A stretch of 64,000 bases of DNA from Streptomyces sp. A2-16. GTDB lineage: Bacteria > Actinomycetota > Actinomycetes > Streptomycetales > Streptomycetaceae. The DNA lies in the NCBI RefSeq assembly GCF_018128905.1, contig NZ_CP063808.1, positions 5,394,001 through 5,458,000 on the forward strand, written 5' to 3'. Position numbers and translations under genes: made by a program. Of the stretch, positions 43,805 through 52,108 are shown one piece after another (position 1 is the stretch's first letter; the number at the start of each line of letters is the position of its first letter). Under the pieces are notes generated by a model. The model worked only from the letters and a program-made list of their open reading frames with translations, was not told the origin of the DNA and made no database searches.

Positions 43805-44764
43805 TCAGCCCTCGTGCAGGGTACGGCTGGGCGCGCGCTCGTAGGAGTCCCGGTACAGGGTGGCGAAGCGGCCGGGGTGGTAGAAGCCCCAGCGGGCGGC
43901 GATGTCCGTGACCGTGCTTCCGTCCTCGGGGTCCGCCGCCGCCAGTTCGTCGTGGGCGTGGGCCAGACGGACCCGACGCACGTACGCGAGCGGGGTGCTG
44001 TCCAGGTGCCGACGGAAGGCGTACTGGAGGGCGCGGACGCTGATGTGGGCCGCCTCCGCGATCTGGGCGACGGTCAGGGGCCGGTCGGCGTGGTCGTCGA
44101 TGAAGGCGAGGGCGCGGCGCAGGGCGGTGGGATGGGCGTCCTGGCGGTCCGGACCCGTGGGGTCGGTGGACGCCGTGTTGGGGAAGGTGGCCAGGACGGC
44201 CGCGGCCAGGTGCTGGGCCGCGGTGGAGGCGACCAGCGGATGGTCGGCGACGGCCGCGTCCGCGAGGACGTGGTCCTGCAGGTAGCGGATGGTCGTCCGC
44301 AGCCGGTCGCCCGCGGCGGCGCTGATGGGCCGATGCCCGGTCAGCCGGACCGGTTCCGGGCGCCTGGTGCCGGCGGTCGCCGCGACCTGGTCGAGGAGGC
44401 TGGGGTCCAGCATGGTGATGTTGTAGCGGGCCGCGTGGACCCGGCCTGCGTAGGACAGCTCCGGCGGGGCGAAGGACACCACGTCGCCAGGGCCGAAGGA
44501 GTCCGAGACCCCCTGGTAGACGTGGTCCTCGATGGTGCCCTCGTGGACCATGCACAGGCAGATCCGGCCGAGCGGGGTGACGGCGTAGCTCATGTCGAAG
44601 TCGAGTTCGAGTTCGTCGACACTGACCGAGTCGATGGCGCTGCGGTGGATCCGCGCACGGCTGCTGTCCGGGGTGCCGTTGCCGATCCGCATCCTCGCGT
44701 ACGCCTGACTGAAGAACTCCTCGGTACGGTCCAGGTCGTCGCTGTCGAACGTCAGCGTCTCCAT
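43805..44764 (-). CDS. AraC-family transcriptional regulator
   Basis: 319 residues. The first ~190 are a cupin-like ligand-binding region (SFGPGDVVSFAPPELSYAG). The last ~100 hold the double AraC HTH: RPLTVAQIAEAAHISVRALQ and DGSTVTDIAARWGFYHPGRF, ending in YRDSYERAPSRTL. Members of this subgroup activate catabolic or stress genes in response to an aromatic or similar ligand. ATG 44764 has GGAGGA upstream. It is divergent from the ANTAR gene and convergent to nothing; it lies 96 bp downstream of the lipase-like gene's start. Confidence 0.9.
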   Translation of the reverse strand: METLTFDSDDLDRTEEFFSQAYARMRIGNGTPDSSRARIHRSAIDSVSVDELELDFDMSYAVTPLGRICLCMVHEGTIEDHVYQGVSDSFGPGDVVSFAPPELSYAGRVHAARYNITMLDPSLLDQVAATAGTRRPEPVRLTGHRPISAAAGDRLRTTIRYLQDHVLADAAVADHPLVASTAAQHLAAAVLATFPNTASTDPTGPDRQDAHPTALRRALAFIDDHADRPLTVAQIAEAAHISVRALQYAFRRHLDSTPLAYVRRVRLAHAHDELAAADPEDGSTVTDIAARWGFYHPGRFATLYRDSYERAPSRTLHEG

Positions 44765-44973
44765 CGCTGCAGAATCCTCCCAGTCTCGGCTCCGTATTCG
44801 CACATACCCGCGATTGCCGCGATGCAGCGGGGCCATCGTGCGTTTTCTGTCCTGCCAGGTCACAAGGTGTGCGTCCAGTGGCTCGCCGCGGGCGGTGAGC
44901 GGCGTCCAGGCTGGACGGGCGGAGACCGTGGGAGTCGCCGTGTCACACGGGGGAGAGGGCGTTAGGGCTGTGC

Positions 44974-45348
44974 ATGACACAACGCGAAGAGCGGGTTGAG
45001 AAGATCGAGGAACTCGAGGAGGAGGTCGCACAGCTCCGGCAGGCCCTTGTCTCGCACGCCGTCGTGGATCAGGCGATCGGTGTCGTCCTCGCGCTGAGCG
45101 GTCTCCGTCCCGAGCAGGGGTGGGAGGTCCTCAAGAACGTGTCCCAGCGCACCAACACCAAGCTTCGCGATGTCGCCCAGCACGTCGTGCGCTGGCCCGA
45201 ACTCGGCAGTCTCCCCGCGGAGCTGCGCCCGGCGCTGCGCATCGCGCTGGCCGAGGCACGCGCGATGCACGGGAGCCGCCGGACGCTGCTGCGCCAGGAA
45301 CAGTGGTGCAGGGGCTACGGCGGCGCCCTGTCCGGGAAAACGGAGTGA
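44974..45348 (+). CDS. ANTAR-domain RNA-binding protein
   Basis: 124 residues. An N-terminal coiled coil (REERVEKIEELEEEVAQLRQ) leads into the ANTAR three-helix domain: ALVSHAVVDQAIGVVLALSG, then GWEVLKNVSQRTNTKLRDVA. ANTAR domains bind paired RNA hairpins and cause antitermination. There is no GAF or receiver sensor, so activity may be set by expression or by oligomer partners. Two hairpins lie just downstream, before the AlaRS-like gene, but whether they are ANTAR targets is unknown. Confidence 0.85.
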   Translation: MTQREERVEKIEELEEEVAQLRQALVSHAVVDQAIGVVLALSGLRPEQGWEVLKNVSQRTNTKLRDVAQHVVRWPELGSLPAELRPALRIALAEARAMHGSRRTLLRQEQWCRGYGGALSGKTE

Positions 45349-45380
45349 CGGGCAGGGAGCCTGTGCGTACCGTTGATCGC

Positions 45381-45449
45381 ATGGAGATCGTCAGCCGTCC
45401 CCGCACCGCAGCCGCGCGAGCGACCAGCTCACCGGCTGCCGACGCCTGA
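45381..45449 (+). CDS. Possible Ala-rich leader peptide upstream of AlaRS-like gene
   Basis: A 22-codon ORF, MEIVSRPRTAAARATSSPAA-DA, ends 109 bp before the AlaRS-like start codon. Seven of its residues are alanine, including three in a row. Position and composition suggest a leader peptide that senses charged tRNA-Ala. Its ribosome binding site is weak, so translation is uncertain. Confidence 0.25.
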   Translation: MEIVSRPRTAAARATSSPAADA

Positions 45450-45464
45450 CCTCCCCCTCTTCCC

Positions 45465-45548
45465 CCGGCGGCCGGAAACGGACCGCCGGTGCGGGACCTC
45501 TGGTCGCCGTCCGTTCCCCGTGGTCGTTTCCGGTCCCTCGAGACCGAA
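45465..45548 (+). promoter_or_regulatory. Leader hairpins before the AlaRS-like gene
   Basis: Hairpin 1 (45465-45489) has a 10-bp stem CCGGCGGCCG with a GAAA tetraloop and one bulged A. Hairpin 2 (45528-45548) pairs CGGTC with GACCG and covers the first bases of the GAAGGA Shine-Dalgarno of the AlaRS-like gene (45546-45551). Opening of hairpin 2 would be needed for efficient translation. Pairing was done by eye. Confidence 0.35.
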
Positions 45549-45558
45549 GGACCCCGTC

Positions 45559-46728
45559 ATGGACACGGAACGCACCGTACGCGTCTTCACCGACTTCTAC
45601 CGCGAGCGCGGACACCACCTGATCACGGGCAGCTCCCTGCTGCCGCCGCCCGGGGATCCGGTGCTGTTCACCACCTCGGGCATGCATCCGCTGACCCCCT
45701 ACCTGGAGGGCCGCCCGCATCCGCGGGGCCGCCGCCTCGTCAATGTGCAGCGGTGTCTGCGCACGACCGACCTCGACGAGATCGGTGACTCCACCCACCT
45801 GACGGTCTTCGAGATGCTCGGCTCGTGGTCGCTCGGCGACTACGGCCACTCGCAGAGCCTGCGCTGGGGGTACGAGCTGCTCCGGGACGGTTTCGGCATC
45901 CCCCGCGAGCAACTCCACGTCACGGTCTTCGGCGGTGACGAGCAGGTGGGCCCCGACCTCGAGTCCCTGCGCACCTGGGAGGAACTGGAGGTCCCCGTGG
46001 AGCTCACCCGGGACGACAACTGGTGGTCCAACGGCCCGGTCGGACCGTGCGGCCCCGACTCGGAGATCTTCGTGTGGACCGGCGACACCCCGCCCCGGGG
46101 CACCCCCACCACCGACCCGCGTTGGATGGAGATCTGGAACCACGTCGTCATGCGCTACCGCCGGCTCGAGGACGGCTCGCTCCAGCCCCTGGAACGTCCC
46201 GGCATCGACACCGGCATGGGGCTGGAGCGCCTCGTCACCTTCCTCCAGGGCCGCGACTCGGTGTACGACACCGACCTGTTCGAGCCCTGGACGCGCCGGC
46301 TGCCGTCCCTGTGGGAGCTCGACGAACCGTCGCTGCGTCTGGTCCGCGACCATCTGCGCTCCGGTGTCGTCATGATCGGCGACGGGGTACGGCCCTCCAA
46401 CACCGGCCGCGGTTACGTCCTGCGCCGCGTCGTACGCCGACTGCTGACCACCCTGCGGCGCGACGACCCCTCCCGCACGCTGCGCGACCTGCCGGTCGAG
46501 CTCCTCCAGCACACGCTGGACCACTTCCGGCAGTCCTGCGGGACGGATCTCGTCCGGAACGTGCTGCTGGAGGAGGAGGGCCGGTTCGACCGGCTGCTGG
46601 AGCGCGGTCGCCGGCTGCTGTCCGGGCCGCGGTACCGGGGGCCGCTGAGCGAGGAGGACTACGACTACCTCCACGACACCCACGGTCTGCCCCGCGACCT
46701 GGTTCTCGGCCTGCGCCGGGAGGGGTGA
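45559..46728 (+). CDS. Stand-alone alanyl-tRNA synthetase catalytic-domain paralogue
   Basis: 389 residues, against about 890 for full AlaRS. It keeps the class II core: TGSSLLPPPGDPVLFTTSGM, FEMLGSWSLGDYG, GPCGPDSEIF, motif 3 GIDTGMGLERL, and the tRNA-binding segment GDGVRPSNTGRGYVLRR. It stops after YLHDTHGLPRDL, the end of the helical tRNA-binding domain, so the editing and C-Ala domains are missing. It could charge tRNA-Ala without proofreading, back up the housekeeping enzyme, or activate alanine for another pathway. GAAGGA lies 7 nt before ATG 45559. No biosynthetic gene adjoins it. Confidence 0.88.
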   Translation: MDTERTVRVFTDFYRERGHHLITGSSLLPPPGDPVLFTTSGMHPLTPYLEGRPHPRGRRLVNVQRCLRTTDLDEIGDSTHLTVFEMLGSWSLGDYGHSQSLRWGYELLRDGFGIPREQLHVTVFGGDEQVGPDLESLRTWEELEVPVELTRDDNWWSNGPVGPCGPDSEIFVWTGDTPPRGTPTTDPRWMEIWNHVVMRYRRLEDGSLQPLERPGIDTGMGLERLVTFLQGRDSVYDTDLFEPWTRRLPSLWELDEPSLRLVRDHLRSGVVMIGDGVRPSNTGRGYVLRRVVRRLLTTLRRDDPSRTLRDLPVELLQHTLDHFRQSCGTDLVRNVLLEEEGRFDRLLERGRRLLSGPRYRGPLSEEDYDYLHDTHGLPRDLVLGLRREG

Positions 46729-46731
46729 CGG

Positions 46732-49098
46732 CTACTCCGTGCGCAGTGCCGTCGCCGTGCGGGCCCCGGCCGCCCAGCCCGCCGGGAGCAGCGCGCCCAG
46801 CAGGGCGATGGCGAGACCGGCCAGGCCCAGGAGGAGCAGTTGCGGGGTGTCGTACACGTCGAGGACGGATTTCGGCAGCTCGGTGCCGGCCGCGTGTCCC
46901 ATCACCGGAAGCACGAAGCCGTGCAGCGCATATCCGGCGGGGACGCCGACCAGGCCGCCGAGCACGCCGATACCTGCCACCGAGGCGAGCACGAGGCTCA
47001 CGGTCTGCCGCGGCGACATGCCGAGCGCCTTGCACACGCCGAGGTCGTGGACGCGCTCCCGGGTGTCCAGGACGACGGAGTTGAGGACACCGAGGCCCGC
47101 GACGGAGACGAGCATCAAGGTCAGGAGGGCCGCCATCGTGTTCAGGACGAGGATGAAGTTGTCCCGCTCGGAAGGGGAGTTGGCCCGGGCGTCGGCGCCG
47201 AGGGGCTCGACCGCCGCGGCGAGCTTCTCGGCGTACGTCACGGCGGAGACGCCCGGTTTCACGTCGACGAGGAACTCCTGGGGCCTGGTCGCGGGGAAGT
47301 CGGCGAGGTCGGCCTGGATCTCCAGCACGTCGTCCGAGGTGTCGAAGCCCTGGCCGACGATCCGCAGGGTGGCCGTCTCCTTCCCGACGGTCACGCGGAC
47401 GGTGTCGCCGACCTCGGTGCCGGTGGTCTCCAGGAACTGGCCGGGTACGACGACCTGGCCCGCGCCGGTGAGCCAGTGCCCGGAGATCATGGCGTGGGCG
47501 CCCCGGGTGGAGTCGCCCTGGTAGAGGGTCGTGCGGACGGTTCCGGAGACGCCCGAGACGGTGGCGTCCTGCTGGCCCACGCCGTAGTACGAGGCGGTGC
47601 CCTCCTGCGCCTTGATGGCGGCGCTCGCCTTCGCCGGGTCGGCGGGTTCGGGCTCCTTGGTGCCCGGTGCCGGGATGTGCTCGCCGCCCGCGATGCTCGG
47701 ACCGCCGGTGAAGACGGTGACCGCGGAACGGTTCTCCGGGTCCTGCACCGCGTTGACCGCGTCCAGTGAGGAGGTGAGCCCGACGGCGAAGGTCGCCGCG
47801 ATCGTGCCGAACGCCACGGCGAGCAGCATCGCGAGTGTGCGGACCGGATGGGCGAAGGGGCCGGCGAGGCCGTAGGTCACCGCTCGGGGCAGCGGCAGCC
47901 GGCCGACCGCGCGGTGCGCCCTCCCCCAGAGGAGGTGCCCCCAACCGCGTCCGGTGCGCGGGGCCCGGCCGACGGCGATGGCCTCGACCGTGCGCAGCCG
48001 CCCGGCCCGCAGCGCGGGAACGAAGGCCGCGATCGCGACGACCAGCAGCGCGCCGGCCGGGACCACGACGTCCACCCACCAGGCGACGGACAGGGTGGCG
48101 GTGCCGTACGCCTGCTGGGTGTCGTCCAGGAGGGGTACGGCCAGCAGGTTGCCGAGGACCACTCCGAGCGCGATGCCCACGCCTGCCGGGATGAGCGCCT
48201 GGGCCACGTAGGCGCGCACGACTTCGCGCGGGGTGAAGCCGATGGCCTTGAGGATGCCGATCCTGCGCAGGCCGGTGCCGACCGCGCCGCTGATGACGCT
48301 GCCGACGATGATCACGGACATGACGATGCCGAGGACCCCGAAGGCGACGAGGAACGGGATGGTCGGGGCCGCTCCCTGGTCGGCGGCGCGTTTGGTGTCG
48401 AGGTACGACCGGGTGCCGAGGAGTGCACCGGAGGGCACGGCGGCGGCGAGTTCCCTGCGGTCGGCGGCGATCTCGCCCTTCGAGCCCGCCGCGTCGAAGC
48501 GGTACAGCATCTGACTGGTGACCGGGGTGTCCTTCGCCGCGAGGGCCCTGACCTGTGCGGGAGTCGCCCATGCGTCCGCGCTCCTGCCGGCCGACGTGGC
48601 GAAGCCGACGATCGTGAGGGTCGTGCCGGAGACCGTCAGGGTGTCCCCCAGCGGGAAACCGGGCCCCTGGTACCCGGAGCTCAGCACGATCTCGCCCGGT
48701 TTCCTCGCCCACCGCCCTGCGGTGAGGTCCAGGTCGTCCACGGCGGCCCGCGGGCCGGTCCGTCCGACCAGGGTCATGGCCGGGGGCCTGCGGCCGGAGG
48801 AGTCGGTGGCCCGGATGATCGTGGTGGGATACGGCCCCGCGCTCGCCGTGACGCCGTCGGAGGTCCCGGTGGCGGCGAGCTGTGCGGCGGTGACCGCGGC
48901 CGGGTCGAACTCGGCGGTGATGTGGGCGCCGTTCTGCTCGGCGAAGGCGTGGTCGAAGGGCGCGTTCGAGACGACCATGAGGGAACCGGCGACCACGGCC
49001 GCCGCCACGGCCATCATCGTGGCGATGGCGATGACGACGGTCTGCACCCGGCGCCGGCCCACCCCGGAGCGCACGACGCGCACGAGCGGTCCGGTCAT
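46732..49098 (-). CDS. FtsX/MacB-type ABC transporter permease
   Basis: 788 residues. TM1 near residue 20 is followed by a large extracytoplasmic domain, three TM helices (about 255-360), a second extracytoplasmic domain (after TSSLDAVNAVQD), and three more helices at the C-terminus (LLTLMLVSVAGLGVLNSVVL and after). The segment VHDLGVCKALGMSPRQT is the conserved FtsX loop. Such permeases act in lipoprotein, peptide or antibiotic export rather than import. The ATG overlaps the stop of the ATPase gene. It is convergent to the AlaRS-like gene, 3 bp apart. Confidence 0.9.
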   Translation of the reverse strand: MTGPLVRVVRSGVGRRRVQTVVIAIATMMAVAAAVVAGSLMVVSNAPFDHAFAEQNGAHITAEFDPAAVTAAQLAATGTSDGVTASAGPYPTTIIRATDSSGRRPPAMTLVGRTGPRAAVDDLDLTAGRWARKPGEIVLSSGYQGPGFPLGDTLTVSGTTLTIVGFATSAGRSADAWATPAQVRALAAKDTPVTSQMLYRFDAAGSKGEIAADRRELAAAVPSGALLGTRSYLDTKRAADQGAAPTIPFLVAFGVLGIVMSVIIVGSVISGAVGTGLRRIGILKAIGFTPREVVRAYVAQALIPAGVGIALGVVLGNLLAVPLLDDTQQAYGTATLSVAWWVDVVVPAGALLVVAIAAFVPALRAGRLRTVEAIAVGRAPRTGRGWGHLLWGRAHRAVGRLPLPRAVTYGLAGPFAHPVRTLAMLLAVAFGTIAATFAVGLTSSLDAVNAVQDPENRSAVTVFTGGPSIAGGEHIPAPGTKEPEPADPAKASAAIKAQEGTASYYGVGQQDATVSGVSGTVRTTLYQGDSTRGAHAMISGHWLTGAGQVVVPGQFLETTGTEVGDTVRVTVGKETATLRIVGQGFDTSDDVLEIQADLADFPATRPQEFLVDVKPGVSAVTYAEKLAAAVEPLGADARANSPSERDNFILVLNTMAALLTLMLVSVAGLGVLNSVVLDTRERVHDLGVCKALGMSPRQTVSLVLASVAGIGVLGGLVGVPAGYALHGFVLPVMGHAAGTELPKSVLDVYDTPQLLLLGLAGLAIALLGALLPAGWAAGARTATALRTE

Positions 49099-49787
49099 CG
49101 CACGGCCTCCGCGCGGGAGTCGAGGGCGACATGGCCGTCGACGAGGTGGACCGTGCGGCTCGCGCAGGCCTCGGCGAGGGCCGGGTCGTGGGTGACGAGC
49201 ACGATGGTCTGTCCGCCGCGGTGCAGGTCGACGAGGAGCTCCCGGACGTCCTGGCCCGAGGCGCTGTCGAGGGCACCGGTCGGTTCGTCGGCGAGGAGCA
49301 GGGCGGGCCGGTTCACCAGTGCCCGGGCGACGGCGACGCGTTGGCGCTCCCCGCCCGAGAGGCGGCCGGGGTAGGCGCGGGCGTGCTTCTGGATGCCCAG
49401 CACCTCCATGAGCTCCTGGGCCCGCGCCTCGGTCCTGCGCCGCGTGCCCCCGGTGAGTTGGGCGGGGAGCTGGATGTTGTCGAGCACGGTCAGGTCGTCC
49501 AGGAGGTTGAAGAACTGGAAGACCATGCCGATCCGTTCCCGGCGGAACCTGGCCAGGGCGTGCTCGCCGAGCCGGTCGACCCGCTGCCCGGCGACGGTCA
49601 CGGTGCCCTCGGTCGGCTTGTCGAGGCCCGCGACCAGGTTCAGCAGCGTGGATTTGCCGCTGCCGGAAGGACCGGTCACGGCGAGGGCCTCACCCTGGGC
49701 CACGGAGAGGTCGAGCGGTCCGAGCGCGGGTGCGCCGGCGTCGTCGTAGCGCTTGGCCACGCCCTTCAGTTCGATCACTGCGGTCAT
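49095..49787 (-). CDS. ABC transporter ATP-binding protein (LolD/MacB type)
   Basis: 230 residues. Walker A is GPSGSGKSTLLN, the Q-loop GMVFQFFNL, the signature LSGGERQRVAVARAL, Walker B LLLADEPTGALD and the H-loop VTHDPAL. It powers the FtsX-type permease encoded next. Start: ATG 49787 gives the usual N-terminus (TAVIELKGVAKRY) but lacks a clear Shine-Dalgarno; ATG 49817, in frame, follows AAGGA and would add ten residues. The gene is divergent from a two-component system that probably controls it, as in bacitracin/cell-envelope stress modules. Confidence 0.92.
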   Translation of the reverse strand: MTAVIELKGVAKRYDDAGAPALGPLDLSVAQGEALAVTGPSGSGKSTLLNLVAGLDKPTEGTVTVAGQRVDRLGEHALARFRRERIGMVFQFFNLLDDLTVLDNIQLPAQLTGGTRRRTEARAQELMEVLGIQKHARAYPGRLSGGERQRVAVARALVNRPALLLADEPTGALDSASGQDVRELLVDLHRGGQTIVLVTHDPALAEACASRTVHLVDGHVALDSRAEAVR

Positions 49788-50003
49788 GGGAGGTGCCCGT
49801 CCTGTCGGTCGTCGCATCGTGTCCTTGCCGGCCTGGCGAAGGTACGGGCGCGCGGCCGGCGGGCGCGTCGGCCGGGGCACCGACATACGGCCCTCCGCGG
49901 GGAGGACGCGGCCGGGGGTCATCCCTGCGAAGTACGCCCGCAGGACGGTGTGTTGGTCGCGCAGGCGGACGCGCGGCCGGGCGCGGGCCCGCACAATGTG
50001 CTC

Positions 50004-51308
50004 ATGGGGACGGAAGACCTGCGCCGATGGCTACGACAGGTGCGTTTCGCGCTGCGGCCGGAGGCGAAGGGCGCGGCGCTGTCACGGCGGTCGATGTGGT
50101 TCGACGTGCTGCTGGCCGTGCTGCTGACGGTGGTCGCGCTGGTGGTCGCGTCGCGCTATCCCGGCGACGGGCCGGTGCAGGTGTCGAGGGGCGGGTACGG
50201 GGTGCCGATGCCGCCGGTGCCGCCCGCCCCGCCCCGGCCGCCCGCCCCCGGTGTGGAGGAGCCGGCCTCGCAGCCCTGGGTGCTGGTGGTGCTGTCGGCG
50301 CTGCCGCTGGCCGCGCGGCGGCGGTTTCCGCTGACCGTGTTCGCCGTGGTGGTCGGCGCGGCTCTCGGCATCGGCGACGACGCCTCCTGGATCAATGTCC
50401 TGACCTGCGTGATCGGCACGTACAGCGCCGTCATACACAGCAGGTACCGGGCCGGGGCGATGACCGGGCTCGTGGTCGCGGCCGTCCTCGCCGGGGTGGC
50501 CTTCCGGTCGACGCAGCCGGTGCTGCCCGGCTGGTCGAGTCCCGGGGTGGTGCTGCTGGTGGCCGGGGTGCTGGCCGGCGTGGTCCGGTTCGGGCGGCGG
50601 CGCCTCGCGGCCGGCCGGGACCGGTTCGCCGCGCTGGAACGGGCGCACGAGGAGGCCACACGCCGGGCCGTGGAGGAGGAACGGGCCCGGATCGCCGCCG
50701 AGTTGCACGACGTCGTGACCCACAATGTGAGCGTGATGGTCATCCAGGCGGGCGCCGCGCGCAAGGTCATGGACGTGGCGCCGGAGCGGTCCAAGGAGGC
50801 GCTGCTCGCGGTCGAGGCCGGGGGCCGGGCCGCGATGGCCGAACTCCGGCACGTGATGGGCCTGTTGGCAGCGTCCGACACGGGCCGTCCGGACTCCCCC
50901 GCCGACGGGCTCGAACCCCAGCCGGGTCTGGGGCAGTTGGACGCCCTGATCGACCGGGTGCGCGCGGCCGGGACGCCGGTCGGGGTCGCGGTCTCGCTGC
51001 CCGCGGAGCCGCTGCCGCCCGGCGTGGACCTCACGGCCTACCGCGTGGTCCAGGAGGCGCTCACCAACACCCTCAAGCACGCACCCGGCGCCGAGGCCGT
51101 CGTCACCGTCGGCTGGTCCGGTGACCGGCTGGAGATCGAGGTCAGGGACAGCGGAGCGGTCCGCGACGGGGTGCCCGCGGACGGGAACGGCCGCGGGCTG
51201 ATCGGCCTGCGCGAGCGCCTCGCGGTCTACGGCGGCGAGCTGACGGCAGGCCCGACCCTCGCCGGCGGCTTCCGCATCAGGGCGGAGGTGCCGTGGCGGA
51301 CAGCGTGA
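50004..51308 (+). CDS. Sensor histidine kinase (HisKA_3 type)
   Basis: 434 residues. One membrane helix (about 32-50), a Pro-rich loop (VPMPPVPPAPPRPPAPG), then about four more helices to residue 190. The phospho-acceptor helix is EERARIAAELHDVVTHNVSV, and the ATPase has YRVVQEALTNTLKHAPG and GRGLIGLRERL. The short loops point to an intramembrane sensor, possibly of drug or envelope stress. Its 3' end overlaps the response regulator gene by 16 bp. Divergent from the MacB-type ABC genes. Confidence 0.92.
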   Translation: MGTEDLRRWLRQVRFALRPEAKGAALSRRSMWFDVLLAVLLTVVALVVASRYPGDGPVQVSRGGYGVPMPPVPPAPPRPPAPGVEEPASQPWVLVVLSALPLAARRRFPLTVFAVVVGAALGIGDDASWINVLTCVIGTYSAVIHSRYRAGAMTGLVVAAVLAGVAFRSTQPVLPGWSSPGVVLLVAGVLAGVVRFGRRRLAAGRDRFAALERAHEEATRRAVEEERARIAAELHDVVTHNVSVMVIQAGAARKVMDVAPERSKEALLAVEAGGRAAMAELRHVMGLLAASDTGRPDSPADGLEPQPGLGQLDALIDRVRAAGTPVGVAVSLPAEPLPPGVDLTAYRVVQEALTNTLKHAPGAEAVVTVGWSGDRLEIEVRDSGAVRDGVPADGNGRGLIGLRERLAVYGGELTAGPTLAGGFRIRAEVPWRTA

Positions 51309-52108
51309 ACGGCCCCAACGGCTCCAACGGCCCCAACGGCCCCAACGGCCCCAACGGCCCCAACGGCCCCAACGGCTCCAACGGCTCCAACGGCTCCAAC
51401 GGCTCCAACGGCGACAGGCTGCGGGCCGTCATCGCCGACGACCAGGCCCTCGTGCGCACCGGATTCGGGATGATCCTCAGCGCGGACGGCATCGAGGTGA
51501 CCGCGGAGGCGGCGGACGGGGCCGAGGCGGTCGCCGCGGTCCGGCGCACCCGTCCCGATGTCGTCCTCATGGACATCCGGATGCCCGGCATGGACGGCAT
51601 CGAGGCCACACGGCGGATCCTCGCCGAGGACACCGCGGGCGAGATCCGCGTGATCATCCTGACCACGTACGACCTCGACCACTACGTCTACGCCGCGCTC
51701 ACCGCGGGGGCCAGCGGCTTCCTCCTCAAGGACGTCACGCCCGAGCACCTGGTGGCCGCCGTACGGCTGGTGCGGTCCGGGGACGCCCTGTTGGCACCCA
51801 CGATCACCCGCCGCCTGATCGAGCGCTTCGCCCGTCGCGAGGAGGCCGTGCCCCCGGCCGACCCGCACCGCGACCTGTCCGGGCTGACGCCACGGGAGCT
51901 GGAGGTGCTGCGGCTGCTGGCGACGGGGCTCAGCAACGCCGAACTCGCGGAGCGGCTGTTCCTCAGTCCGACGACGGTGAAGACGCACATCGGTCGGATC
52001 CTGTCGAAGCTGGACCTGCGCGACCGCGTCCAGGCGGTCGTCCTCGCCTACGAGAGCGGGCTGATCACACCCGGCGGCACCGCGGACGACGCTCCACGGG
52101 ACACCTAG
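51293..52108 (+). CDS. NarL-family response regulator with repetitive Asn-Gly-Pro/Ser N-terminus
   Basis: 271 residues, about 40 more than usual. Residues 6-40 are tandem NGP/NGS triplets. The receiver domain follows (ADD at 48-50, phospho-acceptor Asp94 in VVLMDIRMPG, Lys in FLLKDVTPE) and then a LuxR HTH (LTPRELEVLRLLATGLSNAE). Start: GTG 51293 has GGAGG directly upstream, so the repeats lie within the coding frame and the gene overlaps the kinase by 16 bp. The HK-RR pair probably controls the divergent ABC exporter. The stop codon interlocks with that of the convergent flavodoxin-like gene. Confidence 0.92.
   Translation: MADSVNGPNGSNGPNGPNGPNGPNGPNGSNGSNGSNGSNGDRLRAVIADDQALVRTGFGMILSADGIEVTAEAADGAEAVAAVRRTRPDVVLMDIRMPGMDGIEATRRILAEDTAGEIRVIILTTYDLDHYVYAALTAGASGFLLKDVTPEHLVAAVRLVRSGDALLAPTITRRLIERFARREEAVPPADPHRDLSGLTPRELEVLRLLATGLSNAELAERLFLSPTTVKTHIGRILSKLDLRDRVQAVVLAYESGLITPGGTADDAPRDT
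51308..51412 (+). repeat. 9-bp tandem repeat encoding NGP/NGS triplets
   Basis: Nearly twelve copies of AACGGC(C/T)CC in frame, 105 bp, encode Asn-Gly-Pro or Asn-Gly-Ser. Almost no silent variation between copies suggests recent slippage and a length that may vary between strains. Confidence 0.95.

Noticed and set aside
51308..51412. Regular 9-bp repeats considered as a CRISPR or satellite array
   Set aside because: Units are contiguous without spacers and stay in frame within a response regulator gene, so they are a coding microsatellite.
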